In this document: in pieces, positions 1 to 6,868 of the stretch | Layout of the letters: each line of letters opens with the position of its first letter | How positions within the stretch are numbered: the stretch's first letter is position 1 | Assembly: GCA_964575675.1 (NCBI GenBank) | Contig: CAZNRY010000170.1 | Location: forward strand, 1-8,313 | Direction of reading: 5' to 3' | Length of the DNA stretch: 8,313 nucleotides | Origin: CAZNRY01 sp964575675 | GTDB lineage: Bacteria; Eisenbacteria; RBG-16-71-46; CAIMUX01; VGJL01 | Made by a program: the position numbers and the translations under genes | Notes under the pieces: model-generated | Database searches by the model: none | What the model was told of the DNA's origin: nothing | Seen by the model: only the letters and a program-made list of their open reading frames with translations

Positions 1-1314
1 CTTCGCGTCCAGAACGTTGTCGCGATGATCCTCCTCGATGAAGGTCGAGATGTTGCGCGTCACGTAGTTGCGCCGCGCGCTCGTGGGGTCGCCCGATCGC
101 ACCCACTTGTTCGTGATCCCGAGTCCGATGCTCGAGTACCTGCCGATGACCCGTCGGATCCCCTCATCGATGGTCGTGATGTCCTGGTCGAAAGTCGACT
201 GCTGTTCGTACTTATGGGAGACGGTGACCTGGTTCAGCGTGTGGCCCCAGAGGAACCAGGGCTCGGAGTACCGGAGCCTTCCCAATGCCGACTGCACGGG
301 TAGGCGGTGCCGTCCGAAGTCTCGCTTCAGGGAGAAGGCGAGGTCCCCGTACGCTTCGAGCTTTCGCGCCTTGCCCGAGATGTTGCGATCCCCCCATTCG
401 GCGACCAGACGTGCGCGATCGTCGGAGCTGTACCCGGCGCCGAAGCCGTACCATCCCGAGCGGCGCTCATGGACGGTGATCCGCAGATCGGCCAGCGGCG
501 CCCCCGTCGTGTCGACGGATGGAAGAACCCGCACCGTCCGGAAGATCCCCGTATCGAAGATCCGCTCCTGCGTCTTGAGAATTCGGGAGGACCTCATCGT
601 GTCCCCCGGCTTCAGCATGACCTCGCGCCGGACCACAGACGGGTCGGTCCTCATGAGCTTGCCGCCCGTCGTGTCAATGATCGCGGAGCGGAATCGATAC
701 GAGGGCCCTTCGCGAACCCGGAACACGACGGCGGCCGAGTCGCCTCGGAGTATGAGATCGGATCGGACAAGAGCATTCAGGAAGCCACCCTCATCGTAGA
801 GCGCCTCGAGGGATCCGCGGGTGGCATCGATGCGCGATTTGGAAAGGACCATGCCCAGAGCGAGGTGGATCTTCCGTTGGACATCCTCCCGGGGTAGCTG
901 ACTGACCCCCTCGATTCCGATCCGGCCGAGCCGGTAGCGCGGTCCCTCGGAGATCTCGATCTCGAGGGCAACCTCCTGCCTTTCCTCGGGAACATGGACG
1001 CTGGCTTCGCGGATGCTGGCCAGAGGGAACCCCCGGTCTCTGTAGAGATCGAGGATCCGGTACAGATCAACCGCGAGGTAGTCGGAACCAAGGTAGTTCG
1101 TGTTGCGGAACGGATTCCACCAGACCGGCTGCTTCAAGCGCATCGTTCTGCGCAACGCGCCGGAACCGATCGACTCGTTGCCTCGGAACTCGATCCGTGC
1201 GATCCGCTGGACGTCGGCATCCGCCGACCTGGCATCGTCCGCCGTCAGATGCAGACTCAGACCCAGGGCGAGCGCCCATCCGAGGGGGAGAATACGGCAT
1301 GGCTTCGCGTCCAC
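1..1314 (-). CDS. Omp85-family outer-membrane assembly protein (BamA/TamA type), C-terminus cut by window edge
   Basis: This is a 438-codon open frame running off the left edge. It begins with GTG at 1314, 17 bases after the dxr stop. That start gives a good signal peptide: K4 and R7, a hydrophobic core at about residues 8-24, and likely cleavage near ADDARSA (25-31). No upstream in-frame ATG exists, and the next Met (58) would cut into the first domain. Three POTRA-like repeats follow: about 36-123 (starts RIARIEFRGNESI, ends ISEGP), 127-204 (RLGRIGIEGV to VREGPS) and 206-284 (ends ITVHERR). The barrel begins near 287 with GFGAGYSSDD, WGDRNISGKA, YSEPWF and finally RDNVLD, all characteristic of Omp85/BamA barrels. 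The family inserts beta-barrel proteins into the outer membrane. Position after dxr favours BamA, but three POTRAs rather than five resembles TamA or short Omp85 forms, so no symbol is given. The Shine-Dalgarno is weak (AGGAA, GGCGGG). The rest of the barrel lies outside. Confidence 0.93.
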   Translation of the reverse strand, partial: MDAKPCRILPLGWALALGLSLHLTADDARSADADVQRIARIEFRGNESIGSGALRRTMRLKQPVWWNPFRNTNYLGSDYLAVDLYRILDLYRDRGFPLASIREASVHVPEERQEVALEIEISEGPRYRLGRIGIEGVSQLPREDVQRKIHLALGMVLSKSRIDATRGSLEALYDEGGFLNALVRSDLILRGDSAAVVFRVREGPSYRFRSAIIDTTGGKLMRTDPSVVRREVMLKPGDTMRSSRILKTQERIFDTGIFRTVRVLPSVDTTGAPLADLRITVHERRSGWYGFGAGYSSDDRARLVAEWGDRNISGKARKLEAYGDLAFSLKRDFGRHRLPVQSALGRLRYSEPWFLWGHTLNQVTVSHKYEQQSTFDQDITTIDEGIRRVIGRYSSIGLGITNKWVRSGDPTSARRNYVTRNISTFIEEDHRDNVLDAK

Positions 1315-1331
1315 GGATCGCCCGCCGATTC

Positions 1332-2513
1332 CTAAGCGTTTCCGATCAACGCACCGGCCCTCGCCCGCGCCTCACGATCGGCTTGAAGGATCGTCGCGAG
1401 ATCGATCTCCGGCCCGGCTCGATGCTCTTCCAGCATACGGGTCAGCAATCGCGCGATCTCCCCGAAGGCTATCCTTCCCTCGAGGTAAGCCGCGACCAGC
1501 ACCTCATCGGCGGCGTTCAAGACCGCCGGAGCCGTTCCCCCCATCCGCAGGGCGGCGCGAGCCAGGCCGAGACAGGGGTAGCGATCGGGGTCCACCGTCT
1601 CGAACTCGAGACGCCCTGTCTGCGTCAGGTCGCAGCGTGGCAGCCCCCCCGCTGGCCGCTCGGGGTAGCAGAGCGCGAACTGGATCGGCAGGCGCATGTC
1701 GGGGGCCGAGAGCTGCGCGATCATCGACCCGTCCGGCCACTCGACGACCGCATGGACGAGGCTTTGGGGGTGGATCCAGACGTCGATCCGCTCCTCGGGC
1801 AGATCGAAGAGCCATCGCGCTTCATGGATCTCAAACCCCTTGTTCAACAGGGTCGCCGAGTCGACTGTGATCCGCGGCCCCATGTTCCATGTCGGATGCC
1901 GCAGCGCCTCCTCCGGCCGGGCCGTCGGTATCCGATCGAGAGGCCAAGTCCGAAACGGCCCTCCGGAAGCGGTCAGGATCACCCGCCTCGCCGACCGAGG
2001 GTCGCCCCCCTCCAAGCACTGCATGAGCCCGCTGTGCTCGCTGTCGATTGGAAGGATCCGGCCTCCTCCTTCGATCGCGGCCTGCCGCAGGATCTCTCCC
2101 CCTATGACGAGCGATTCCTTGTTCGCGAGCGCGAGAACCCGTCCTGCTCGGAGCGCGGCGAGGCTCGGCGCGAGCCCGTTCGCGCCCACGAGCCCGTTGA
2201 CCACGACGTCGGCGTCACGCGCCGCCAAGGCGATAATGCCGTCGGGCCCCTCGAGGATCTCGCCCTCCCAGCCGCCCCCCACACGGTCGCGGAACTCCGT
2301 CGCGGCGGCAGGGTCTCCGATGGCGACGATCTCCGGCCCGCAGCGGCGCGCTTGCTCTGCAAGAAGCGCGGCGTTTCTCCATCCAGCGAGAGCGCTGACC
2401 TCGAAACGATCCGGGAGATGGGCGATGACATCAAGCGTCAGCCGACCGATTGTTCCCGTCGATCCGAGAACGGACACCCGGCGCGGAGCGCCCCCAACCG
2501 GAGACGCCTTCAT
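1332..2513 (-). CDS. dxr: 1-deoxy-D-xylulose 5-phosphate reductoisomerase
   Basis: The 393-residue product is close to the usual ~400. It catalyses the first committed step of the MEP isoprenoid pathway, NADPH-dependent rearrangement and reduction of DXP to 2-C-methyl-D-erythritol 4-phosphate, in the cytoplasm. The NADPH-binding motif GSTGTIG is at 17-23 and ANKES at 130-134. The metal ligands lie in DSEH (D157, E159) and in NKGFE (E228). TASGGPFR (181-188), HPTWNMG and ITVDSATLLNKG are further family signatures, so the active site looks complete. The ATG at 2513 overlaps the cdsA stop as ATGA, a sign of translational coupling, since no clear Shine-Dalgarno precedes it. An in-frame ATG seven codons upstream (2534) is possible but has no better ribosome site. 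The frame stays open far upstream through cdsA, but that reading is a shadow. Its product feeds the pathway that supplies isoprenyl substrates for uppS. Confidence 0.98.
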   Translation of the reverse strand: MKASPVGGAPRRVSVLGSTGTIGRLTLDVIAHLPDRFEVSALAGWRNAALLAEQARRCGPEIVAIGDPAAATEFRDRVGGGWEGEILEGPDGIIALAARDADVVVNGLVGANGLAPSLAALRAGRVLALANKESLVIGGEILRQAAIEGGGRILPIDSEHSGLMQCLEGGDPRSARRVILTASGGPFRTWPLDRIPTARPEEALRHPTWNMGPRITVDSATLLNKGFEIHEARWLFDLPEERIDVWIHPQSLVHAVVEWPDGSMIAQLSAPDMRLPIQFALCYPERPAGGLPRCDLTQTGRLEFETVDPDRYPCLGLARAALRMGGTAPAVLNAADEVLVAAYLEGRIAFGEIARLLTRMLEEHRAGPEIDLATILQADREARARAGALIGNA

Positions 2514-3325
2514 GAGGGGATCGTCAGCGACCATCGAAGCCAATAGTAGAGGATCGGGGCGGCGAGGATCAGGCTGTCGAGGCGATCGAGCAGCCCTCCA
2601 TGGCCGGGGAGCATTCGACCAGAGTCTTTGAGATCTGCTTCGCGCTTCATCATCGACTCGGCAAGGTCCCCGACCTGCGCTGATACTCCGACGAGAAGCC
2701 CAGCCCCGAGACGCCCGGCCAAGGTCAGACCCGGCACCCACCCTCCCAATCCGATCGCCAGCATCGTTGCGCCCACCACGCCGGCCGCCGCACCTTCCCA
2801 CGATTTCGAGGGGCTGACGCGGGGCCAGAGCCGGTGCCGGCCGATCTGACTTCCCACCAGATAGGCCGCCGTGTCGCATCCCCATACCAGCACGAGGGCG
2901 TAGTAGACCGGCCAGGGATCCACCGTCCCCTCCCGGCCGAACGCGTAGAAGCGGAGCAAGTAGCCGGGCAGAAGTCCCAGGTAGATCGAGCCCACGAGCG
3001 CGACCGCAAGGCCGCTCAGCATGCTTCCCCGGCGGCGAAGGAACCCCCCGACGATCGCGGCGAGCATGATGAGGACGAGCGCCGCCGGGACGCCCAGCGG
3101 CAGGAGACCGCCGCAGGAGGCGATCAGGAGCACCCCCGAACCGGCGGCGATCCAGGGCGGGTGAGCCGGTCCCGGTCCCCCCAGGAGCCGGACGAACTCG
3201 CGCGCGCCCAACACGGCGAATGCCGCGAGCAGCGGGGCCAGCCCCCATGGACCAAGTGAGATCAGGAAGAGAACCGGCGGCAGAAGAACGGCCGCGGTCA
3301 GAACCCTACGCCCCAGGCCTGTCAT
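2510..3325 (-). CDS. cdsA: phosphatidate cytidylyltransferase (CDP-diglyceride synthase)
   Basis: A 271-residue polytopic membrane enzyme that makes CDP-diacylglycerol from phosphatidic acid and CTP, the branch point for phospholipid synthesis in the inner membrane. Hydrophobic segments alternate along the whole chain, for example about 9-38, 59-79, 81-95, 104-124, 139-157, 180-214 and 252-264. The CDS signature runs from S224 to D250: K227-R228, K233-D234, PGHGG (240-244) and D247-R248-L-D250. WGCDTAAYLVGS (148-159) and VSPSKSWEG (170-178) are the other conserved blocks. The start ATG at 3325 shares its A with the uppS stop (TGATG), which supports coupling. A longer upstream reading to 3472 exists but lies inside uppS and carries no family sequence. 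It overlaps dxr by four bases at its end. Confidence 0.97.
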   Translation of the reverse strand: MTGLGRRVLTAAVLLPPVLFLISLGPWGLAPLLAAFAVLGAREFVRLLGGPGPAHPPWIAAGSGVLLIASCGGLLPLGVPAALVLIMLAAIVGGFLRRRGSMLSGLAVALVGSIYLGLLPGYLLRFYAFGREGTVDPWPVYYALVLVWGCDTAAYLVGSQIGRHRLWPRVSPSKSWEGAAAGVVGATMLAIGLGGWVPGLTLAGRLGAGLLVGVSAQVGDLAESMMKREADLKDSGRMLPGHGGLLDRLDSLILAAPILYYWLRWSLTIPS

Positions 3326-4095
3326 CAACCCGCAACAGCGCGCGCCGGATCGACGCGGCCGAAGCGCCGGTCGCGCCCCTGGTAGGCGATGATCGCTTCC
3401 TCCAGATGCTGCCGCCTGAAATCGGGCCAGAGAAGATCCGTAACGTAGATCTCGGAGTAAGCAAGCTGCCACAAGAGGAAGTTCGAGAGCCTCATCTCGC
3501 CGCTCGTGCGGATCAGCAGATCGGGGCTCGGAGTTCCAACCGTGTAGAGATAGCGCGAAAAGGTCTCTTCATCGATCTGCTCGGGGGCAAGCTTGCCCTC
3601 GCTGACCTCATGGACGATCTTGCGAACCGCATCCACGATCTCGGCCCTGCCGCCGTAGCTCAAGGCAAGGTGGAGGTGGAGCCCGGTGTTTCCGCTCAAT
3701 CTTGCGATCGCCCGATCGAGTTCCCTGCGCACGGGTGCCGGCAGATCCGCGATCCTCCCCCACGCCCCAAGCCGCACATTGTTGCGGTTCAGCTCCTCGA
3801 CCTCCTCGCGAAGAACCTGCCCAAGGAAGGTCATCAGGGCTGCGACCTCGCGCTTCGGGCGGTTCCAATTCTCGATGGAGAATGTGTAGAGGGTCAGGTA
3901 TCCGACGCCGAGATCGACGCAAGCCTCGACAACCTCTCGGACGACCTTGCGCCCAGCGTGATGGCCGGCAATCCGCGGAAGCCCTTGCCGGGTCGCCCAG
4001 CGTCCGTTGCCGTCCATAATGATCGCGATGTGGCGCGGGAGGTTTCCGCGCTCCAGGATCATCGCTCTACGACGCGATGCGCTCTCCGCTTCCAT
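3325..4095 (-). CDS. uppS: isoprenyl transferase (undecaprenyl diphosphate synthase)
   Basis: A 256-residue cis-prenyltransferase that condenses isopentenyl diphosphate onto farnesyl diphosphate to make undecaprenyl diphosphate, the lipid carrier for peptidoglycan and O-antigen. The catalytic block IIMDGNGRWA is near 25-34 with the key Asp at 28, followed by GHHAG (44-48), TFSIENW (71-77) and LSYGGRAEI (145-153). Near the C-terminus, RTSGEMRLSNFLLWQ (196-210) and YSEIYVTDLLWPDF give the diphosphate-binding Arg and Ser and the metal-binding Glu (E215). The ATG at 4095 is chosen because AAGGGTGA lies just upstream. The internal ATG at 4062 has a poorer site but would still leave a complete enzyme. 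A 63-base gap separates it from frr and may hold a promoter. The TGA stop overlaps the cdsA start. Confidence 0.97.
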   Translation of the reverse strand: MEAESASRRRAMILERGNLPRHIAIIMDGNGRWATRQGLPRIAGHHAGRKVVREVVEACVDLGVGYLTLYTFSIENWNRPKREVAALMTFLGQVLREEVEELNRNNVRLGAWGRIADLPAPVRRELDRAIARLSGNTGLHLHLALSYGGRAEIVDAVRKIVHEVSEGKLAPEQIDEETFSRYLYTVGTPSPDLLIRTSGEMRLSNFLLWQLAYSEIYVTDLLWPDFRRQHLEEAIIAYQGRDRRFGRVDPARAVAG

Positions 4096-4117
4096 GGGAT
4101 CACCCTTTTGCGCGCCG

Positions 4118-4147
4118 AGTCTAGACGGCCGCCGAGACCTGCGTCAA
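4118..4147 (-). promoter_or_regulatory. possible internal sigma70-like promoter for uppS-cdsA-dxr
   Basis: In the 63-base frr-uppS gap, the minus strand reads TTGACG (4147-4142), then an 18-base spacer, then TAGACT (4123-4118). This matches five of six bases at -35 and four of six at -10. Initiation would fall near 4111, leaving a short leader of about 16 bases that holds the AAGGGTGA ribosome site. The gap is longer than its neighbours, which suits a promoter. Weak boxes of this kind also arise by chance, so it is only a candidate. Confidence 0.35.
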
Positions 4148-4158
4148 GCAAGCCGGTT

Positions 4159-4713
4159 CTAGACCTCCAGGATCTCCTTTTCCTTGCGGTGGAGAACCTC
4201 GTCGACGGTCTCGATGTATCGATCGGTCAGCTTCTGGATCTCCTGGGATCCGCGATGCGCGTCGTCCTCGCTCCCCTCGCCGTCCTTCTGAAGCTTCTTG
4301 ATCTCTTCGTTGGCATCGCGGCGGATGTTGCGAACCGCGACCTTGACCTCCTCGCCGAGCTTCTTGACCCTCTTGACGAGCTCGTTGCGGCGTTCCTCCG
4401 TTAGGGCGGGAATCGGCACACGGATCAACTCCCCGTCCTCGGAAGGGTTGAGCCCGAGATCGGCTTTCTGGATTCCCTTGAGGATGGGATGCAACAGTGT
4501 CTTGTCCCAGGGTTGGACGACGAGCAGCCGCGGTTGCGGCGCCGAAACGGAAGCTAGCTGGGAAAGAGGCATGACCGAGCCGTATCCCTCGACCCGCACG
4601 GAGTCGAGCAGGCTCGGGCTCGCCTTGCCGGTGCGGATCGTCATCAGATCCGCCTTCAGGGCCTCGATCGACTTAGCCATCCTCTTCTCGGCGTCGGCAA
4701 TCCGTTCCTTCAT
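4159..4713 (-). CDS. frr: ribosome recycling factor
   Basis: A 184-residue protein, the normal length for RRF. Together with EF-G it splits the post-termination complex into subunits so that ribosomes can restart. The N-terminal helix of the three-helix bundle contains RTGKASPSLLDSV (27-39), and the beta-rich domain follows with YGSVMPLSQLASVSAPQPR. The returning helices include PIPALTEERR, KVAVRNIRRDAN and the C-terminal block QKLTDRYIETVD ending KEKEILEV, all diagnostic of the family. The ATG at 4713 lies 10 bases after the pyrH stop and has an excellent Shine-Dalgarno. The pyrH-frr pairing is one of the most conserved in bacteria. Confidence 0.98.
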   Translation of the reverse strand: MKERIADAEKRMAKSIEALKADLMTIRTGKASPSLLDSVRVEGYGSVMPLSQLASVSAPQPRLLVVQPWDKTLLHPILKGIQKADLGLNPSEDGELIRVPIPALTEERRNELVKRVKKLGEEVKVAVRNIRRDANEEIKKLQKDGEGSEDDAHRGSQEIQKLTDRYIETVDEVLHRKEKEILEV

Positions 4714-4718
4714 CGGTT

Positions 4719-4725
4719 CCCTCCT
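4719..4725 (-). promoter_or_regulatory. frr ribosome binding site overlapping the pyrH stop
   Basis: The minus strand reads TAGGAGGGAACCG immediately before the frr ATG. The pyrH stop TAG supplies the first bases of the AGGAGGG Shine-Dalgarno, with five bases between it and the ATG. This fixes the frr start and suggests that ribosomes finishing pyrH help start frr. Confidence 0.85.
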
Positions 4726-5461
4726 ATTGAACCAGCGTCCCGATCGTCCCGCCCAGCACGACGGAGCGGAGATTCCCGGGGATCTGGATATTGAACACGA
4801 CGATCGGAAGTTTGTTCTCCATACAGAGGGTGATCGCGGTCAGGTCCATGACCCGGAGATTTCGGTCGAGGATCTCCCGGTAGCCGAGGTTGGGCAGAAG
4901 GACCGCATTCGGGTCCTTGACCGGGTCGGCGGAGTGGATACCGTCGACCTTCGTTCCCTTCAGGAGGACCTCGCAATCACACTCGACGGCCCTGAGGACG
5001 GCGGCCGTGTCGGTCGTGAAGTAGGGGTTGCCCGTCCCCGCTGCGAGGATCACGATCCGCCCCTTCTCGAGGTGGCGGATCGCCCGCCTGCGTATCAGCG
5101 GCTCGGCGACCTGCTCCATCTTGATGGCGGTGAGAACCCGAGTATGGAGGCCAACCCGCTCAAGATGCTCCTGGAGCGTCAGAGCATTGATGACGGTGGC
5201 GAGCATCCCGATCGTGTCGGCGCTCGCGCGACCCATCCCCGTTTGCGCGGCCTCGGCGCCGCGAAAGATGTTCCCCCCGCCGACGACGATCGCAAGCTCG
5301 CATCCGAGCCCGTGGACCTCGCCGATCTGCTCGGCGAGCATCCGAACCGTCGGGTGATGGAGGCCGCCCTTGTCTTCTCCTGCAAGGATCTCGCCGGAGA
5401 GCTTGAGGAGGATCCGCTTCCATCGGGGGGACGTCGACGAATCCTCGTCCGGCCGCGGCAC
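4724..5461 (-). CDS. pyrH: uridylate kinase (UMP kinase)
   Basis: A 245-residue amino-acid-kinase-fold enzyme that phosphorylates UMP to UDP with ATP, a cytoplasmic step of pyrimidine nucleotide synthesis. The start of the fold is RILLKLSGE (16-24). VVGGGNIFRG (59-68) binds phosphate, GMGRASADTIGMLATVINAL (75-94) is the UMP-binding block, GTGNPYFTTDTAA (142-154) is the acceptor-site loop, and LLKGTKVDGIHSADP (166-180) is the nucleotide-binding region. The start is GTG at 5461, eight bases after the tsf stop. It adds about a dozen polar residues before the conserved strand, and no ATG lies between. The Shine-Dalgarno is poor, so translation probably depends on coupling to tsf. Family members are hexamers often regulated by GTP and UTP; that is family knowledge, not seen here. 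Confidence 0.98.
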   Translation of the reverse strand: MPRPDEDSSTSPRWKRILLKLSGEILAGEDKGGLHHPTVRMLAEQIGEVHGLGCELAIVVGGGNIFRGAEAAQTGMGRASADTIGMLATVINALTLQEHLERVGLHTRVLTAIKMEQVAEPLIRRRAIRHLEKGRIVILAAGTGNPYFTTDTAAVLRAVECDCEVLLKGTKVDGIHSADPVKDPNAVLLPNLGYREILDRNLRVMDLTAITLCMENKLPIVVFNIQIPGNLRSVVLGGTIGTLVQ

Positions 5462-5469
5462 GATCGAGC

Positions 5470-6069
5470 CTATGCGACCCCGCCGAGGCGGAAGTAGCTG
5501 AACCGGCTGACGCGCAGGTTCTCGCCCATCTTCGCGGCGAGATTGAGAAGCATCTCGCCCACGCTCTTGCTTCCGTCCCGTATTCCCGGCTGCTTCAACA
5601 GGACATGCTCCTCGAAGAATCGCTCCACCTCCCGGGTCAGTCGATCCTCGAGATCACCCCCCGCCACCCCCTCGGAGCCAAGTTTCTCGCGGGCCAAGCC
5701 CTTCTGCTCATCAATCGCCGCCGGCGGAACATCTTCGACGGTCACCCACTTCGGGGACGTGGCCGCCACCTGCAGGGCCAGCTCCTTGCAGAACCGGATA
5801 AAGTCATCCGTGCGCGCGACGAAATCCGTCTCGCAGTTGACCTCGACGAGAACGCCGATCCTGCTGCCCGGATGAATGTATGCCTCGATCCGCCCCTCGG
5901 CGGCGATCCGATCGGCGCGCTTCGCCAGGGAGGCCATGCCCATCTTCCGCAGGACCTCGGTAGCTTTCGGTACGTCTCCGGCGGACTCGGCGAGGGCCTT
6001 CTTGCACTGCATCATCCCCGCCCCGGTGTCCTCTCGAAGCTGCTTGACCATTGCCGCGGTTATTTCCAT
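5470..6069 (-). CDS. tsf: elongation factor Ts (short form)
   Basis: A 199-residue guanine-nucleotide exchange factor that releases GDP from EF-Tu during translation elongation. The N-terminal UBA-like domain (about 1-41) contains VKQLREDTGAGMMQCKKAL. The exchange motif TDFVAR follows at 81-86 inside VEVNCETDFVAR, after EAYIHPGSRIGVLVE. The C-terminal part ends in a single subdomain with DGSKSVGEMLLN. At about 200 residues it resembles the Thermus-type short form rather than the ~283-residue E. coli protein, whose extra subdomain is absent. This is a known variant and not a truncation, since the stop is followed eight bases later by pyrH. It starts 18 bases after rpsB, behind purine-rich GGGAGGGGACGGGAGAG. 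Confidence 0.98.
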   Translation of the reverse strand: MEITAAMVKQLREDTGAGMMQCKKALAESAGDVPKATEVLRKMGMASLAKRADRIAAEGRIEAYIHPGSRIGVLVEVNCETDFVARTDDFIRFCKELALQVAATSPKWVTVEDVPPAAIDEQKGLAREKLGSEGVAGGDLEDRLTREVERFFEEHVLLKQPGIRDGSKSVGEMLLNLAAKMGENLRVSRFSYFRLGGVA

Positions 6070-6087
6070 CTCTCCCGTCCCCTCCCT

Positions 6088-6852
6088 CTATCTTCCCTCT
6101 GGGGCCGCGGCGGTCTCGGTCGGCCGCGCGGCCTCCGTCGTGATCTCCCCCTCGCGCGGCACGCCCGACATCGAGGCTTTCGTTTCGAGGACGGCGTCGC
6201 TCACAACCCTGGCGAATAGACGAATCGAGCGGATCGCATCATCGTTGCCCGGGATCGCGAAGTCGACCTCTTCGGGGTCGCAATTCGTGTCTACGAGCCC
6301 GATCACCGGGATTCCCAGGCGCTTCGCCTCGAGAACTGCGATCCTCTCGCGCTTGGTGTCCACGACGAAAAGAACGCCGGGGAGTCGGTTCATCTCCTTG
6401 ATTCCGGAGAAGTTCCTCTCGAGCTTCACGCGCTGCTTCTCGAGGCGGGCGACCTCCTTCTTCGAGAGCTTCTCGAAGGTTCCGTCCTCGCGCATCCTCT
6501 CGAGACTCCTGAGAAAACGGATGCTCATCTTGATCGTCTGGAAGTTCGTGAGCATCCCGCCGAGCCAGCGCTCGCTGACGTGGAAGTTTCCGCAGCGGGC
6601 GGACTCCTCGCGCATCACGTCCTTCGCCTGCTTCTTCGTCCCGACGAAGAGAACCGAATCGTTGTTCCGCGCGGCCTTCACGACGACGGCCCGCGCCGCC
6701 TCCGCGCACTTCACCGTCTTCTGGAGATCGATGATGTGGATCCCGTTGCGCTCGAGGAAGATGTATTTCTTCATCTTCGGGTTCCACCGGCGGGTCTGGT
6801 GGCCGAAGTGGACCCCGGCCTCCAGAAGATCCTTCATGGTCACACCGGACAT
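6088..6852 (-). CDS. rpsB: 30S ribosomal protein S2
   Basis: A 254-residue small-subunit protein that binds late to 16S rRNA near the platform and is needed for S1 to associate. The N-terminus has the family hallmark KDLLEAGVHFGHQTRRWNPK (7-26), then KYIFLERNGIHIIDLQKT. Further conserved stretches are VLFVGTKKQAKD, NFHVSERWLGGMLTNFQT, a charged helical hairpin rich in Lys, Arg and Glu at about 105-150, LPGVLFVVDTKRE and IPVIGLVDTNCDPEEVDFAIPGNDDA. The last ~25 residues are a low-complexity Ala/Thr/Glu/Pro tail, common in S2. The ATG at 6852 has a near-ideal ribosome site, GGGAGGAATT. The 90-base leader contains a candidate pseudoknot. tsf follows after 18 bases, the usual pairing. Confidence 0.99.
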   Translation of the reverse strand: MSGVTMKDLLEAGVHFGHQTRRWNPKMKKYIFLERNGIHIIDLQKTVKCAEAARAVVVKAARNNDSVLFVGTKKQAKDVMREESARCGNFHVSERWLGGMLTNFQTIKMSIRFLRSLERMREDGTFEKLSKKEVARLEKQRVKLERNFSGIKEMNRLPGVLFVVDTKRERIAVLEAKRLGIPVIGLVDTNCDPEEVDFAIPGNDDAIRSIRLFARVVSDAVLETKASMSGVPREGEITTEAARPTETAAAPEGR

Positions 6853-6862
6853 AATTCCTCCC
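6853..6862 (-). promoter_or_regulatory. rpsB Shine-Dalgarno
   Basis: The minus strand reads GGGAGGAATT directly before the rpsB ATG, with GGAGG centred about seven bases upstream. This is one of the strongest ribosome sites in the window and fixes the start. It lies six bases downstream of the last arm of the candidate leader structure, so folding there could affect ribosome access. Confidence 0.85.
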
Positions 6863-6868
6863 GACTGT

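Noticed and set aside
1067..1300. Minus-strand ATG frame near the start of the Omp85 gene (MPYSPPRM...).
   Set aside because: It is in the wrong frame; the GTG frame at 1314 gives a signal peptide and continuous POTRA and barrel homology.
1197..2546. Long plus-strand open frame (about 449 codons) opposite dxr and its downstream junction.
   Set aside because: It lies antisense to a clear dxr, is rich in Arg, Pro and Ser with no recognisable domain, and is explained by the strong third-position GC bias of the real gene.
2514..3248. Upstream in-frame extension of dxr giving a 638-residue reading.
   Set aside because: The extra part overlaps cdsA in another frame and has no family sequence; dxr homology begins just after the ATG at 2513.
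5470..6069. EF-Ts as a truncated pseudogene because of its 199 residues.
   Set aside because: All functional motifs are present and short EF-Ts proteins of about 200 residues are a known normal form.
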